From the NCBI GenBank assembly GCA_020052615.1, contig JAGVOT010000132.1, positions 1-54,317 on the forward strand: a stretch of 54,317 nt of DNA, written 5' to 3'. The notes under the pieces were generated by a model, which worked only from the letters and a program-made list of their open reading frames with translations, ran no database searches and was not told the origin of the DNA. Position 1 is the stretch's first letter. Every line of letters begins with the position of its first letter. The DNA is from Nitrospirota bacterium (GTDB lineage: Bacteria; Nitrospirota; UBA9217). The translations under genes were made by a program, and so were the position numbers. Positions 7,580 to 15,433 of this stretch are shown here, piece after piece.

Positions 7580-8797
7580 TCATCCTTTCAGTGCCACCAC
7601 CGGATCCATCTCCGCCGCCTTCGTCGCCGGATGGATGCCGGCGAGTATGCCGACCATGGCCGAGAAGACGAAGCCGAGTACGAAGGGCTCCCATGACGGC
7701 AGGGCGGCCATTTTCCCCTTGCTCATGATGGGGAGCAGCACGGAAACGACAAGCCCGACCACCACGCCGATGAGACCGCCCATGACGGTGATGAGGGACG
7801 ATTCGATCAGGAACTGGCTCCGGACGTCTTGCTTTCGCGCGCCCAGCGCTCTGCGCAGGCCGATCTCCTTCACCCGCTCGCCGACCGATATCAGCATGAT
7901 GTTCATGACCACGAGTCCTCCGACGGCAAGCGAGATGAGCGACACCAGCCCGAGGAACAGGTTGAGCGTGCCCATCATGCCTTTTGCCATCTTGCTGACC
8001 GACGATGCACCCCGCACGCGGAAGTCTTCGGGAAAACCTGCCTGGATGCGGTGCCGGTCCGTGAGCAGGGCCGCCACGTCGCTCTCGATCTTCTCCACCT
8101 GGTTCGGATCAGCTGCGGCGATCCGGATCAGGCTGACATAGGGCGTGTTGAACACCCGTCGTGCCGCCGTGGTGTAGGGGACGATGATGCGGCTGTCCAT
8201 GTCCATGCCCATGGGGCTCGTGCCCCGGGGCCCCAGCACGCCGACGACCTTGAAGTTCACGTTCTCGATCCTGATGTTCGTGCCGATGGGGTCGGCGTCG
8301 CCGTACAGTTCCCTGACCACGGTCTTCCCGAGCACGGCGACCCTGGCCATGCTTCCCATGTCCTCTTCGGTGAAATAGTCGCCGCTCTCGACGGGCCATT
8401 CCCAGGCGTCGCCGTAGTTCGTGGTCCCGCCGTAGATCACCGTATTGGTGTTGTTGTCCTCGTACTTCACGGTCCGGCCGACGCGGATCAGCGCGGTATC
8501 CATTGACCGGATGCCCTTGACCTCCTGCAGGATGGCCTGGGAATCCTCGAGCGTGAGCGTGTTGACCTTTTCATCGGGAGGCCCCATCACCTTGCCGCCG
8601 CCGGCGAATATGAGCACCGCGTTGGCCCCGAAGTTCTGGATGCTTTTCATCACCTTTGCGCTTGCGCCTTTTCCCACCGAGACGATCACGGTGAGCGTGG
8701 TTATGCCGATGATGATGCCGAGCATCATCAGGAACGTCCTCATTTTGTTCATGCCGATCGCCTTCAAGGCGAGTCTGACGGTCTTTGCCTGTTTCAT
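7580..8797 (-). CDS. MacB/FtsX-type ABC transporter permease (first of a pair)
   Basis: This 405-residue permease opens MKQAKTVRLALKAIGMNKMR, has an N-terminal helix (TFLMMLGIIIGITTLTVIVSVG), a periplasmic MacB_PCD-type domain, and three C-terminal helices with the signature MLISVGERVKEIGLRRALGARK. Its ATG overlaps the stop of the ATPase gene (TAATG), so the two are translationally coupled. With the adaptor and TolC encoded upstream it should form a tripartite mechanotransmission pump of the MacAB-TolC type, here with two different permease subunits. Substrates of this type include macrolides, peptides, lipids and heme precursors; nothing here decides between them. Confidence 0.9.
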   Translation of the reverse strand: MKQAKTVRLALKAIGMNKMRTFLMMLGIIIGITTLTVIVSVGKGASAKVMKSIQNFGANAVLIFAGGGKVMGPPDEKVNTLTLEDSQAILQEVKGIRSMDTALIRVGRTVKYEDNNTNTVIYGGTTNYGDAWEWPVESGDYFTEEDMGSMARVAVLGKTVVRELYGDADPIGTNIRIENVNFKVVGVLGPRGTSPMGMDMDSRIIVPYTTAARRVFNTPYVSLIRIAAADPNQVEKIESDVAALLTDRHRIQAGFPEDFRVRGASSVSKMAKGMMGTLNLFLGLVSLISLAVGGLVVMNIMLISVGERVKEIGLRRALGARKQDVRSQFLIESSLITVMGGLIGVVVGLVVSVLLPIMSKGKMAALPSWEPFVLGFVFSAMVGILAGIHPATKAAEMDPVVALKG

Positions 8798-9477
8798 TAT
8801 GCGGCCCTCCTGTCGTCGCTCACGATCCTGCCGTCGCGCATTTTGATGACGCGGCCCGCCCGCTGGGCGATCTCGTCGGAGTGCGTGACCATGATGATGG
8901 TCCTGCCGTCCTTGTGGAGCTTGTCGAAGATGGACATGACCTCGGTGCTCGACGCAGTATCGAGGTTGCCCGTTGGCTCATCGGCCAGCAGGATGCTCGG
9001 GTCGTTCACCAGCGAACGCGCGATGGCGACGCGCTGCTGCTGTCCTCCGGAAAGCTCGCCCGGCACGTGGTGCATGCGGTCGCCGAGCCCGACCTCGTCG
9101 AGCGCCGCCCCGGCGCGGGCGTCCATATCCGTCTCGTCGGTGCTGTAAATGAGCGGCAGCTGGACGTTCTCGAGCGCCGTGGTGCGGGGCAGGAGATGGA
9201 ACGACTGGAACACGAACCCGATCTTCTTGTTCCGGACCGACGACAGGCTGTCATCGTCCATCTTCTCGACCTCGATCCCGTCCAGGCGGTATTCACCCGT
9301 GCTCGGCCGGTCCAGGCAGCCGATGATGTTCATGAGCGTGCTCTTGCCCATGCCGGACGGCGCCATGATGGCAACGTACTCGCCCTTTTCGATCCTGAGC
9401 GAGACGCCCTGGAGCACGTTGACCTCCATGCCCCCGTTCTTCCGATACGTCTTGGTGATGTCCTTCAGCTCGATCAT
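8797..9477 (-). CDS. MacB/LolD-type ABC transporter ATP-binding protein
   Basis: This 226-residue nucleotide-binding subunit has Walker A (GMGKSTLMNIIG), the signature LSGGQQQRVAIARSLV, Walker B (LLADEPTG) and the switch histidine in MVTHSDE. I chose the ATG at 9477 (MIELKDITKTYRK) with GGGAGGA about ten bases upstream; the longer reading adds residues encoded by an iterated repeat. It powers the two permeases encoded next and is coupled to the first by a TAATG overlap. The length and motifs match the MacB/LolD/FtsE (MJ0796-type) subfamily. Confidence 0.93.
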   Translation of the reverse strand: MIELKDITKTYRKNGGMEVNVLQGVSLRIEKGEYVAIMAPSGMGKSTLMNIIGCLDRPSTGEYRLDGIEVEKMDDDSLSSVRNKKIGFVFQSFHLLPRTTALENVQLPLIYSTDETDMDARAGAALDEVGLGDRMHHVPGELSGGQQQRVAIARSLVNDPSILLADEPTGNLDTASSTEVMSIFDKLHKDGRTIIMVTHSDEIAQRAGRVIKMRDGRIVSDDRRAA

Positions 9478-9512
9478 GCTCTTTATCCTCCCATTGAGAT
9501 CAAAGATTTTAA

Positions 9513-9540
9513 TTCCGTATTCCGCACTCCGCACTCCGCA
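9513..9540. repeat. Iterated TCCGCAC-type motif between adaptor and ATPase genes
   Basis: Units TCCGTAT, TCCGCAC, TCCGCAC and TCCGCAC run in tandem in the 63-bp gap, closely matching the run at 7549-7577. They flank the ATPase and first permease genes on both sides. Confidence 0.65.
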
Positions 9541-10617
9541 CTATTTTTTCCCGTTTCCCTCTGCCATCATCACCACGTCGCCTTCTTTCAGACCGGACGT
9601 TATCTCGAGATAGGCTCCTTCCTTCCATCCGGTTTTGACCTCGCTGCGGGTCGCCTTCCCGTCCTTGCCCTGCAGCATCACGTATTTCCTGCCGCCTTCA
9701 CGCACGACCGCGGCGCCCGGCACCGCGAGGACGCCTTTTTTCTTCTTGAGGGTGACCGTCACGTTCGCCGTCATGTCGGGCTTGAGCTTTCCCTCGGAAT
9801 TCTCGATGCTGATCAGCGTAATATAATTGACGACGTTCTCCTGCAGGACGGCCCGGGGATAGACGGCCGTCACCTTGCCCTTGAAATCGCGGTCCGTAAA
9901 GGTATCGACCGTGAAAAGCGCCTCCTGTCCCACGCCGATCTTGCCGACGTCGGTTTCGTCGATATAGGCGTTCACTTCCAGCTTGTTCAGATCGATGATC
10001 GTGATAAAGGTCGGGGCGCTCAGGCCGGCGGCAACGGTCTCCCCCTGCTGCGTCGTCACGGACGCGATGGTCCCGCCGATGGGCGCCTTGATCGTGGCAT
10101 AGGAAAGCTGCGCCTTTGCGTAGTCCTGGTCCGCCTTGGCCTTTGCGACCCGGGCCCTGGCGACATCGAATGCGTTCTGCAGGACATCGATGCTCTGCTG
10201 GGTCACATAGCCCGCCTGCGCAAGCGGCTTGTCCCGTTCGAGGTCGCTCTTCGCCTTGTCGAACGAGGCCGACGCCTCCAGATAGGCCGCCTCGGCCTGG
10301 TCCACCCGCGCCTTCAGGTCATCCTGTTCGAGCCGCACGAGCACCTGGTCCTTCTTCACCCGGTCCCCGATGTTGGCGTACAGATGCTCCACCCTGCCGG
10401 TGATCCGCGCCCCGACCTTCACCTCGGCGCCGACCTTGGGCTTGATGATGCCCGTCGCCTGGACGAGCGAGCCCAGGTCGCGCTTCTCGACGACAGCCGT
10501 CGTGAACGCGGTCTCTCCCTTGTCGCCGCTTGTCCTCGAATGGGCGACGAAAGCGGCAGCGGCGACCGCGATGACCGCGCATGCGGCCGCGATGCCGATC
10601 TTCTTTCTGTTGTTCAC
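9541..10617 (-). CDS. MacA/HlyD-family periplasmic adaptor protein
   Basis: This 358-residue membrane fusion protein links the ABC pump to TolC. It has an N-terminal membrane anchor (IGIAAACAVIAVAAAAFVA), a split lipoyl/barrel-sandwich domain (KVGARITGRVEHLYANIGDR before and APIGGTIASVTTQQGETV after), an alpha-hairpin of about 85 residues between them, a beta-barrel, and a membrane-proximal C-terminal domain. It starts with GTG two bases after the tolC stop, with AAGGAGG well placed inside the end of tolC, so expression is coupled to tolC. The C-terminal segment SGLKEGDVVMMAEG is typical of MacA-like adaptors. Confidence 0.92.
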   Translation of the reverse strand: MNNRKKIGIAAACAVIAVAAAAFVAHSRTSGDKGETAFTTAVVEKRDLGSLVQATGIIKPKVGAEVKVGARITGRVEHLYANIGDRVKKDQVLVRLEQDDLKARVDQAEAAYLEASASFDKAKSDLERDKPLAQAGYVTQQSIDVLQNAFDVARARVAKAKADQDYAKAQLSYATIKAPIGGTIASVTTQQGETVAAGLSAPTFITIIDLNKLEVNAYIDETDVGKIGVGQEALFTVDTFTDRDFKGKVTAVYPRAVLQENVVNYITLISIENSEGKLKPDMTANVTVTLKKKKGVLAVPGAAVVREGGRKYVMLQGKDGKATRSEVKTGWKEGAYLEITSGLKEGDVVMMAEGNGKK

Positions 10618-10619
10618 GT

Positions 10620-11999
10620 CTATCCTCCTTGCCTTTCGTTCGTTGCAAACCGTTTTCCCGTGACGCGATCAAGACGCGCCGAAGCGGACTGGTAATCGCC
10701 GACAGCGCGCACATAGGCGGCCTTTGCCTGGGTCAGGTCGGTCTCGGCGGTCAGCACTTCGATGTAGGTGGCTTTGCCCCGTTTGTAGAACTCCACGACC
10801 GCCTTGTATGACTCATCCTGGGCCTCGATCAGTCTTTTGGAGGAACGGATGGACGCGAGCGCCGTGCGAAGGTCGCCCAGGGCCTGGCTCAGATCGACCC
10901 GCACCTGGTCCCGAATTCCCTTATCGCTCCATTCGACTTCCCGGTAGCGCGCGCGGGCCTTTGCCACCTGCGCTCGGGTAATGCCCCCCTCGAACAATGA
11001 CCACTCCAAAAAGACTCCTGCCATCCATTCATCGCCGGTTTGTTTGAAGCCTATGTCCCGTTCCCGGTAGCCGTAACTCCCTTGCAGGCTGATCTCCGGC
11101 AGATACGATCCCGTTGCCGCATCTATGGACAATCTGGCCTGTTCTTTGAATTGAGCGCTCTTTTTGAGGTCGGGATTGTTCTCGAGCATCTGCGCGAGCA
11201 GGACCTCATCGGCTTCCGGTTCCGCGAATGTCTCCGGCAAGCCATCAGCAATGTCTGCCTGCGCATCGACACCGACCCCGATCGTCTTTTTCAGGATCAA
11301 TTCGCTGATCCGCAGGGCTTCGCGGACCTGCACAAGGCTTCTCTCGGCATCGAGGAGCTGCGCCTCGGCTTTGAGAGACTCGATGCGTGTAGCCTTTCCC
11401 GCTTTCTGATAGCTGTCGGTCAATTTGAAGAACGCTTCTCGCTGGGACCGAGAGCTCTCCCCGACCCGAAGAAATTCGCGCGCTTCAAGCACCCGGTAAT
11501 AGGCCTGACTCACCGTATAGACGGTATCCAGCCGTGCAGCCTCGGCGGAGTTCCTCTGTGCGTCGGCGGCCTTCGATGCAGCACGGCCGCTGTACCGGAT
11601 CCTCCCGCCATCATACAGAAGCTGCTTCAGCTTGACCTGGCCGAGCGCCTCCTCGGTATACCGCATGGTCACCTGAACGCCGACCCGGTCAGGGTTCACC
11701 CTGGTGTAGTAGGCATTTGCCGTGATCTTCGGGTACAGCCCCGATGCTGCGATGTGGTACTCATTCTCGAGCTCCGTGATCTTCTCCTGCTCGATCCGGA
11801 GACCCGGGTTATTCTTGAAAGCCAGTTCGATGCATTGATCGAGGGTCAGAGTCTTTGCGTCTTCACCAACAGGCGGTGCGCCGGCATGGTCCTGGGACGG
11901 CGATTGCTCCGGGAGATCGGCGGTGTAAGCGGAACCGGCCTGAAAAAACGTCATCAGGAGCAGAACAACAGAAGCGAATAGCATGTTCAACCGTAGCAT
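10620..11999 (-). CDS. TolC family outer-membrane efflux protein
   Basis: This 459-residue outer-membrane channel has a signal peptide (MLRLNMLFASVVLLLMTFF...AGSAYTA) and the repeated TolC/OEP helical hairpins: the segment starting LTLDQCIELAFKNNPGLRI, and the second repeat around EAQDESYKAVVEFYKRGKATYIEVL. I chose the ATG at 11999 over the in-frame 12077 start: the extra residues are not signal-like, and the ECF-type promoter at 12085-12115 predicts transcription beginning near 12078. It heads the pump operon tolC-adaptor-ATPase-permease-permease, and its own promoter should place it under the ECF sigma factor encoded upstream. Confidence 0.9.
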   Translation of the reverse strand: MLRLNMLFASVVLLLMTFFQAGSAYTADLPEQSPSQDHAGAPPVGEDAKTLTLDQCIELAFKNNPGLRIEQEKITELENEYHIAASGLYPKITANAYYTRVNPDRVGVQVTMRYTEEALGQVKLKQLLYDGGRIRYSGRAASKAADAQRNSAEAARLDTVYTVSQAYYRVLEAREFLRVGESSRSQREAFFKLTDSYQKAGKATRIESLKAEAQLLDAERSLVQVREALRISELILKKTIGVGVDAQADIADGLPETFAEPEADEVLLAQMLENNPDLKKSAQFKEQARLSIDAATGSYLPEISLQGSYGYRERDIGFKQTGDEWMAGVFLEWSLFEGGITRAQVAKARARYREVEWSDKGIRDQVRVDLSQALGDLRTALASIRSSKRLIEAQDESYKAVVEFYKRGKATYIEVLTAETDLTQAKAAYVRAVGDYQSASARLDRVTGKRFATNERQGG

Positions 12000-12394
12000 G
12001 AATTTTTCTCTTATCCTTTCATCTGCCCTTGCGCGGGCGGATATGGCCGTCACTGCCTGTGGCAATATCGCTGTCACTTCTCTATGATTAAACGGCTATG
12101 TTCCGATTTTGTTCCGTAGTTTTTTTCGCACCGAAGATCTTCTCAGCCGATATCGGCAAAAAAGATCGCGCCATGGGTGAAACCTGCCGAACTGCCGGAA
12201 TAATGGTCGTGGGGGGTGGGGCAAGAGAATAGTGCGGACGGAGTTCGGGACGGTGAAAAGAGCAAATCAGAAGTCAGGAATCAGAAGAAAAACCCCGGCA
12301 AGCCACTCCCGGCCCCTGGCTCCTGACGACCGGCCCTGCGCGTACGACGTACGAAATGAGACATGATACCGGATCGCTGTTTTCGGAAAGAGAA
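12000..12394. other. Gap between the Spy-like gene and tolC
   Basis: This 395-bp gap holds the ECF-type promoter at 12085-12115. It also holds an iterated element at about 12264-12330 (units like ATCAGAAGTCAGGA followed by an inverted TCCTGAC). A small palindrome CGTACGACGTACG lies near 12340-12353. I see no gene and no strong terminator, so read-through from the sigma/anti-sigma transcript into tolC is possible. Confidence 0.6.
12085..12115 (-). promoter_or_regulatory. ECF-sigma-type promoter of the tolC-macAB-like operon
   Basis: On the minus strand, -35 GGAAC starts the block GGAACAAAATC and a -10 lies in CGTTTAATCA, with 16 bp between GGAAC and CGTTTA. The same two blocks at identical spacing occur at 13343-13373 before the anti-sigma gene. 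The intervening 10 bp differ, which argues for conserved promoter elements rather than a simple duplication. The -35 GGAAC is characteristic of ECF sigma factors. Confidence 0.75.
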
Positions 12395-12883
12395 TTACAT
12401 CTGCCCCTTCCCGGGAGGGCAGGCGGCCTGACCGCTTCCCGTCATGTTCCGTTCGATGAGCTCGAGGAATTTCCGCTGCTGGTCGGCGTCGAGCGACGCT
12501 TTTATCTTGAGCATATGGCCGGCGATCATTCGCTGCATCATTTCCTGTTTTCCGCTTATTCCCCTGATCGCGGCGTCGATCGCCTTCCTGTCGGGATCCT
12601 GATGCCCCATGATCGCCACCAGGTCTTTTCTCGTTGCGTCTATCTCCTGCCTGCGTTTGTCTACCTCCGCCCGAAAGATCATTGCGTCCTTTTTCAGTGC
12701 GGCCATCTGTTCGGGCTTCAGCGACAGCTCTTCGAACAGGAAGCGGTCCTTCTCCATGACCTTGCCGAAGGGTGACACCCACATTCGTGACTGCGCGTAA
12801 TAGCGGTATCCGGCAGTGGCGAACACCGACAGGTTCAGGATCAGGGATGCGGCAAGGACGAATTTGAGAACGTTACTTTTCAT
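12395..12883 (-). CDS. Spy/CpxP-like periplasmic stress protein
   Basis: This 162-residue protein has an N-terminal membrane segment (VLKFVLAASLILNLSVFATA) followed by a helical periplasmic domain of the metal-resistance/Spy-CpxP type: FEELSLKPEQMAALKKDAMI, then a second LDADQQRKFLELIERN block carrying the LTxxQ-like pattern. Family members chaperone unfolded envelope proteins or bind metal and tune a stress regulator. Its start overlaps the anti-sigma gene by 11 bases, so it may modulate the anti-sigma or act as a sensor for the ECF system. The C-terminus has one cysteine (QAACPPGK). The sensing role is inferred from position. Confidence 0.8.
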   Translation of the reverse strand: MKSNVLKFVLAASLILNLSVFATAGYRYYAQSRMWVSPFGKVMEKDRFLFEELSLKPEQMAALKKDAMIFRAEVDKRRQEIDATRKDLVAIMGHQDPDRKAIDAAIRGISGKQEMMQRMIAGHMLKIKASLDADQQRKFLELIERNMTGSGQAACPPGKGQM

Positions 12884-13328
12884 TTCCCGCCTCCATCAGG
12901 GCAAGGTAAGCGCCGCCCAGCGAGCCGGGAGGAGCAGCTTCGAAAAGATCGAGGGAAAGGGAGGCGGTCATATTCACGGCCATCCGGCCGGGAACACCGT
13001 TCGTCATGGCGTTTCCCGCGAGAATGCCCAGGGTTACGACAACGAGCAGGACGGCGGCTTCGGCGAACCTGACGAAGAGCGGTGCAAAATACCACGGCGC
13101 TTTCTTTTTCTCCAGTTCCGCGGCCCGTGCGAGCACCCTCGTGGAGAATCCATAGGGAGCCTGGTGGCTCTGGACCGCTGAAAAGGCCGAATGCAGCGCC
13201 CGCAGTTCCTCAAGCTTCTGCGCACAGCGGCTGCAGCCCCGTGCGTGGGCTTCGAAAGCGATTGTTTCGTCTGCGCCCATTTCTTTATCAAGGTAGGGCG
13301 AGACAAGATTTGACTTTGAACAGCTCAT
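12873..13328 (-). CDS. Zinc-finger (zf-HC2) anti-sigma factor, membrane anchored
   Basis: This 151-residue protein has the N-terminal anti-sigma zinc-binding motif (FEAHARGCSRCAQKL, H-x3-C-x2-C) and one transmembrane helix at about residues 90-107 (AAVLLVVVTLGILAGNA), with a short periplasmic tail. It should hold the adjacent ECF sigma factor inactive and release it on an envelope signal. It is preceded by AGGAGAG and by an ECF-type promoter in the 3' end of the sigma gene, so its synthesis probably rises when the sigma factor is active. The downstream Spy-like gene overlaps its end. Confidence 0.88.
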   Translation of the reverse strand: MSCSKSNLVSPYLDKEMGADETIAFEAHARGCSRCAQKLEELRALHSAFSAVQSHQAPYGFSTRVLARAAELEKKKAPWYFAPLFVRFAEAAVLLVVVTLGILAGNAMTNGVPGRMAVNMTASLSLDLFEAAPPGSLGGAYLALMEAGNEK

Positions 13329-13342
13329 TTCTCTCTCCTATC

Positions 13343-13373
13343 TGATTAAACGATCTACTGGGGATTTTGTTCC
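13343..13373 (-). promoter_or_regulatory. ECF-sigma-type promoter of the anti-sigma gene
   Basis: The minus strand carries GGAACAAAATC, ten bases, then CGTTTAATCA, identical in both blocks and spacing to the tolC promoter at 12085-12115. The -35 lies inside the last sense codons of the sigma gene (R-E-Q codons), and the -10 lies after its stop. Transcription should start about 8-10 nt before the anti-sigma start codon. Confidence 0.75.
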
Positions 13374-13939
13374 CTGAATTTTTTCATTACCTTTTGCAGT
13401 TCCTCCCGCGCCCGGGCAATGCGGGATTTGACCGTTCCCATTGAAATAGCAAGGCTATCGGCGATCTCCTCATAGGACAGTCCCTCTATCTCCTTGAGGA
13501 TGATGATCGCCCGCAGTTTCGGAGACAGTTTTCCGAGGCCCTCCTGAAGAGCGCGGTCCGTCTGTTTTGACTGGTAAAGTCTCTCGGGGGAGGGCGCTTC
13601 CGAGGCGCGGTCGTGGACGAGTCCCTCCCCCTCTCCGGAAGGGCCGAAGAGAGATTCAAAGACGGGCTTTCTCAAGTGATCGAGGCAGGTGTTGGCCGCA
13701 ATGCGGTACAGCCACGTGTAGAGTGATGCATCGGGCTGGAACCGGGGCAGAGCCTGGTAGGCTTTCAGGAACACCTCCTGTGCAGCGTCCTCGGCATCGT
13801 GGGCATTGCCGAGCATATGCCTGCACAGGCTGTAGATCTTATCCTGGTATTTGAGGACGATAGCCTCGAACGCAGACGGATCGCCTTCCTTGAACCTGTT
13901 TATGTGACTGATATCGTCGTCGTTTCGCACGGTCATCAT
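13355..13939 (-). CDS. ECF RNA polymerase sigma factor (RpoE-like)
   Basis: This 194-residue sigma-70 family ECF factor has region 2 (FEAIVLKYQDKIYSLCRHML, DAEDAAQEVFLKAYQALPRF, TWLYRIAANTCLDHLRK) and region 4 (LSPKLRAIIILKEIEGLSYE, then IADSLAISMGTVKSRIARAR). Start codons at 13939 and 13936 are both possible; neither has a clear Shine-Dalgarno sequence. It lies 75 bp after the glycosyltransferase gene in the same direction and is probably transcribed with it. I find no copy of the GGAAC-N16-CGTTTAA promoter upstream of it. It is expected to read the two such promoters at 13343 and 12085. Confidence 0.93.
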   Translation of the reverse strand: MMTVRNDDDISHINRFKEGDPSAFEAIVLKYQDKIYSLCRHMLGNAHDAEDAAQEVFLKAYQALPRFQPDASLYTWLYRIAANTCLDHLRKPVFESLFGPSGEGEGLVHDRASEAPSPERLYQSKQTDRALQEGLGKLSPKLRAIIILKEIEGLSYEEIADSLAISMGTVKSRIARAREELQKVMKKFREQNPQ

Positions 13940-14014
13940 GATACAGGATACTCAGGGTTTATTCCATAGGCATGTGGCGGGACGAGTGGGTTTCATTTCC
14001 CGCCGGCGCACTGA

Positions 14015-15271
14015 TCACTTCCGGTATCGTTCCTCAATAAGCGATATTGCCCGCTTCACACCGTCTTCCCGACAAATCCGTTCACCGATCGCCTGTGCCC
14101 GCGCACGCATTTCCGGAGATGCCAGCGTGCTTTTTATGGCGCGTGAAAGAATGGATGCCGTGATGGTCCTGCGGTGCAGAAGCCGGGGTGCGATGCCGGC
14201 ACGATGAAGCACGCCGCCCCAGAAGGCCTGGTCCGTCGCATGTTCGACCACGATCGAGGGACACCCCGCACGGGAAGCGGCATGGGACGTTCCGGCCCCG
14301 CCATGGTGCACTACTGCAGCGCACCGGGGGAACACCATCTGGTGCTCCACCTGATGGAGATACAAGACATCGGCCGGCCCCGGACCAGCGGGGTTCCCGC
14401 CTGTCTGAATGATGGCGCGGCATTCCGCCAGCCCTGCAGCCTCCCTGAACAGCCGCGTTGTCTCTTCGGACGAAGGGTCGGCCGCGCCCATGCTCCCGAT
14501 GGTCATGTACACCGGTGGCGGACCCGCCTCGAGGAACCTTCTGAGCAGCTCCGGGAGCTGCGGCTGTTCCCCATGCCCGGGAAGTTCGAATGATCCGCAT
14601 TGCTGAATAGTATCGCTCCAATCGGGCGGGGCAGGGACCAGCGTTGGGCTCGACGCGACAAGGTTGAGCCGGGGCGACAGAAAGGCTTCCCCCGTGACGT
14701 TCCTGAGCTGAGGAAGACCCTCGGCTCGCCGCATGGTATTGATCCGGGGCAGGAACATCTTGTTCATCACAATTCCGCCGATCTTCCAGAACAGGGAGTT
14801 CAGGGCTCTGCCGAGGGCAGGCACACCCGGGGGCGAGTACGATGACGAGGGAAGCAGCGGCGCGAGGAATACGGCAACACGGGGCTTACCGGCAAGCTCC
14901 GCCGCGATCGTAAGGGGATAGCAGAGAAAGTGGCCGATGACCAGATCGCTGTCCACGCAGAGCCGCTTCGCTTCCCGCAGCATATCAGGAGCCGCGGGTT
15001 CAAAGAGGTCGGCCAGGATACGGTTGACCTGCCGCAGGATGTTCGTCTCGTTGACCAGGACCTCCCCCGTATGCTTCGCACTATAAGGAGGAATGCGTCC
15101 GGCGTGGATCACCGGCACGCCTACGGCTGCACCGCGGGCGCCGTGATCCTTGCCCGTCACATCGGTTACCACCAGGGTCACGTCGTGCCCGGCGCCCCGC
15201 AAACCGGCAGCCAGCGCCAGGAACGGCCTCACGTCCCCTTCGGAACCCCACGTCTGTATGCCGATCTTCAT
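14015..15271 (-). CDS. GT1-family glycosyltransferase (UGT-like)
   Basis: This 418-residue GT-B enzyme opens MKIGIQTWGSEGDVRPFLALA, the N-terminal fold of the sterol/macrolide/rhamnosyl UGT-like group. The C-terminal donor site is seen in CAAVVHHGGAGTSHAASRAG followed by PSIVVEHATDQAFW, the degenerate PSPG box. Such enzymes move a sugar from a nucleotide donor to a small lipophilic acceptor such as a sterol, macrolide or lipid. The ATG at 15271 lies about 30 nt after a predicted transcription start. The gene precedes the ECF sigma gene by 75 bp, so glycosylation may belong to the same envelope-stress response, but the acceptor is unknown. Confidence 0.82.
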   Translation of the reverse strand: MKIGIQTWGSEGDVRPFLALAAGLRGAGHDVTLVVTDVTGKDHGARGAAVGVPVIHAGRIPPYSAKHTGEVLVNETNILRQVNRILADLFEPAAPDMLREAKRLCVDSDLVIGHFLCYPLTIAAELAGKPRVAVFLAPLLPSSSYSPPGVPALGRALNSLFWKIGGIVMNKMFLPRINTMRRAEGLPQLRNVTGEAFLSPRLNLVASSPTLVPAPPDWSDTIQQCGSFELPGHGEQPQLPELLRRFLEAGPPPVYMTIGSMGAADPSSEETTRLFREAAGLAECRAIIQTGGNPAGPGPADVLYLHQVEHQMVFPRCAAVVHHGGAGTSHAASRAGCPSIVVEHATDQAFWGGVLHRAGIAPRLLHRRTITASILSRAIKSTLASPEMRARAQAIGERICREDGVKRAISLIEERYRK

Positions 15272-15308
15272 AGATTTATTCTCTGCCTGCGTGCGGAAGC
15301 TGCGCTCG

Positions 15309-15337
15309 ATTATCAGACAAGGGCCAGGGAGAGTCAA
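15309..15337 (-). promoter_or_regulatory. Sigma-70-type promoter of the glycosyltransferase gene
   Basis: On the minus strand, -35 TTGACT (15332-15337) and -10 GATAAT (15309-15314) are separated by 17 bp, with predicted start near 15302. It may also drive the downstream ECF sigma gene. Confidence 0.65.
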
Positions 15338-15370
15338 GGTGAAATTGTCAGGAGAAGGAACGCAGGCAGT

Positions 15371-15400
15371 ACGGTAGGAATGAGAACGGTAGGAATGAGA
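15371..15400. repeat. Two tandem copies of a 15-bp unit
   Basis: ACGGTAGGAATGAGA is repeated exactly twice between the end of msrA and the glycosyltransferase promoter. No role is evident. Confidence 0.85.
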
Positions 15401-15433
15401 CCCTCAAGAGTGCGCTGGAAATCCGCCGGGCAG

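Noticed and set aside
8785-10695. A 636-residue plus-strand open frame opposite the ATPase and adaptor genes
   Set aside because: Antisense shadow; no family motifs, and it spans two clear genes and their gap.
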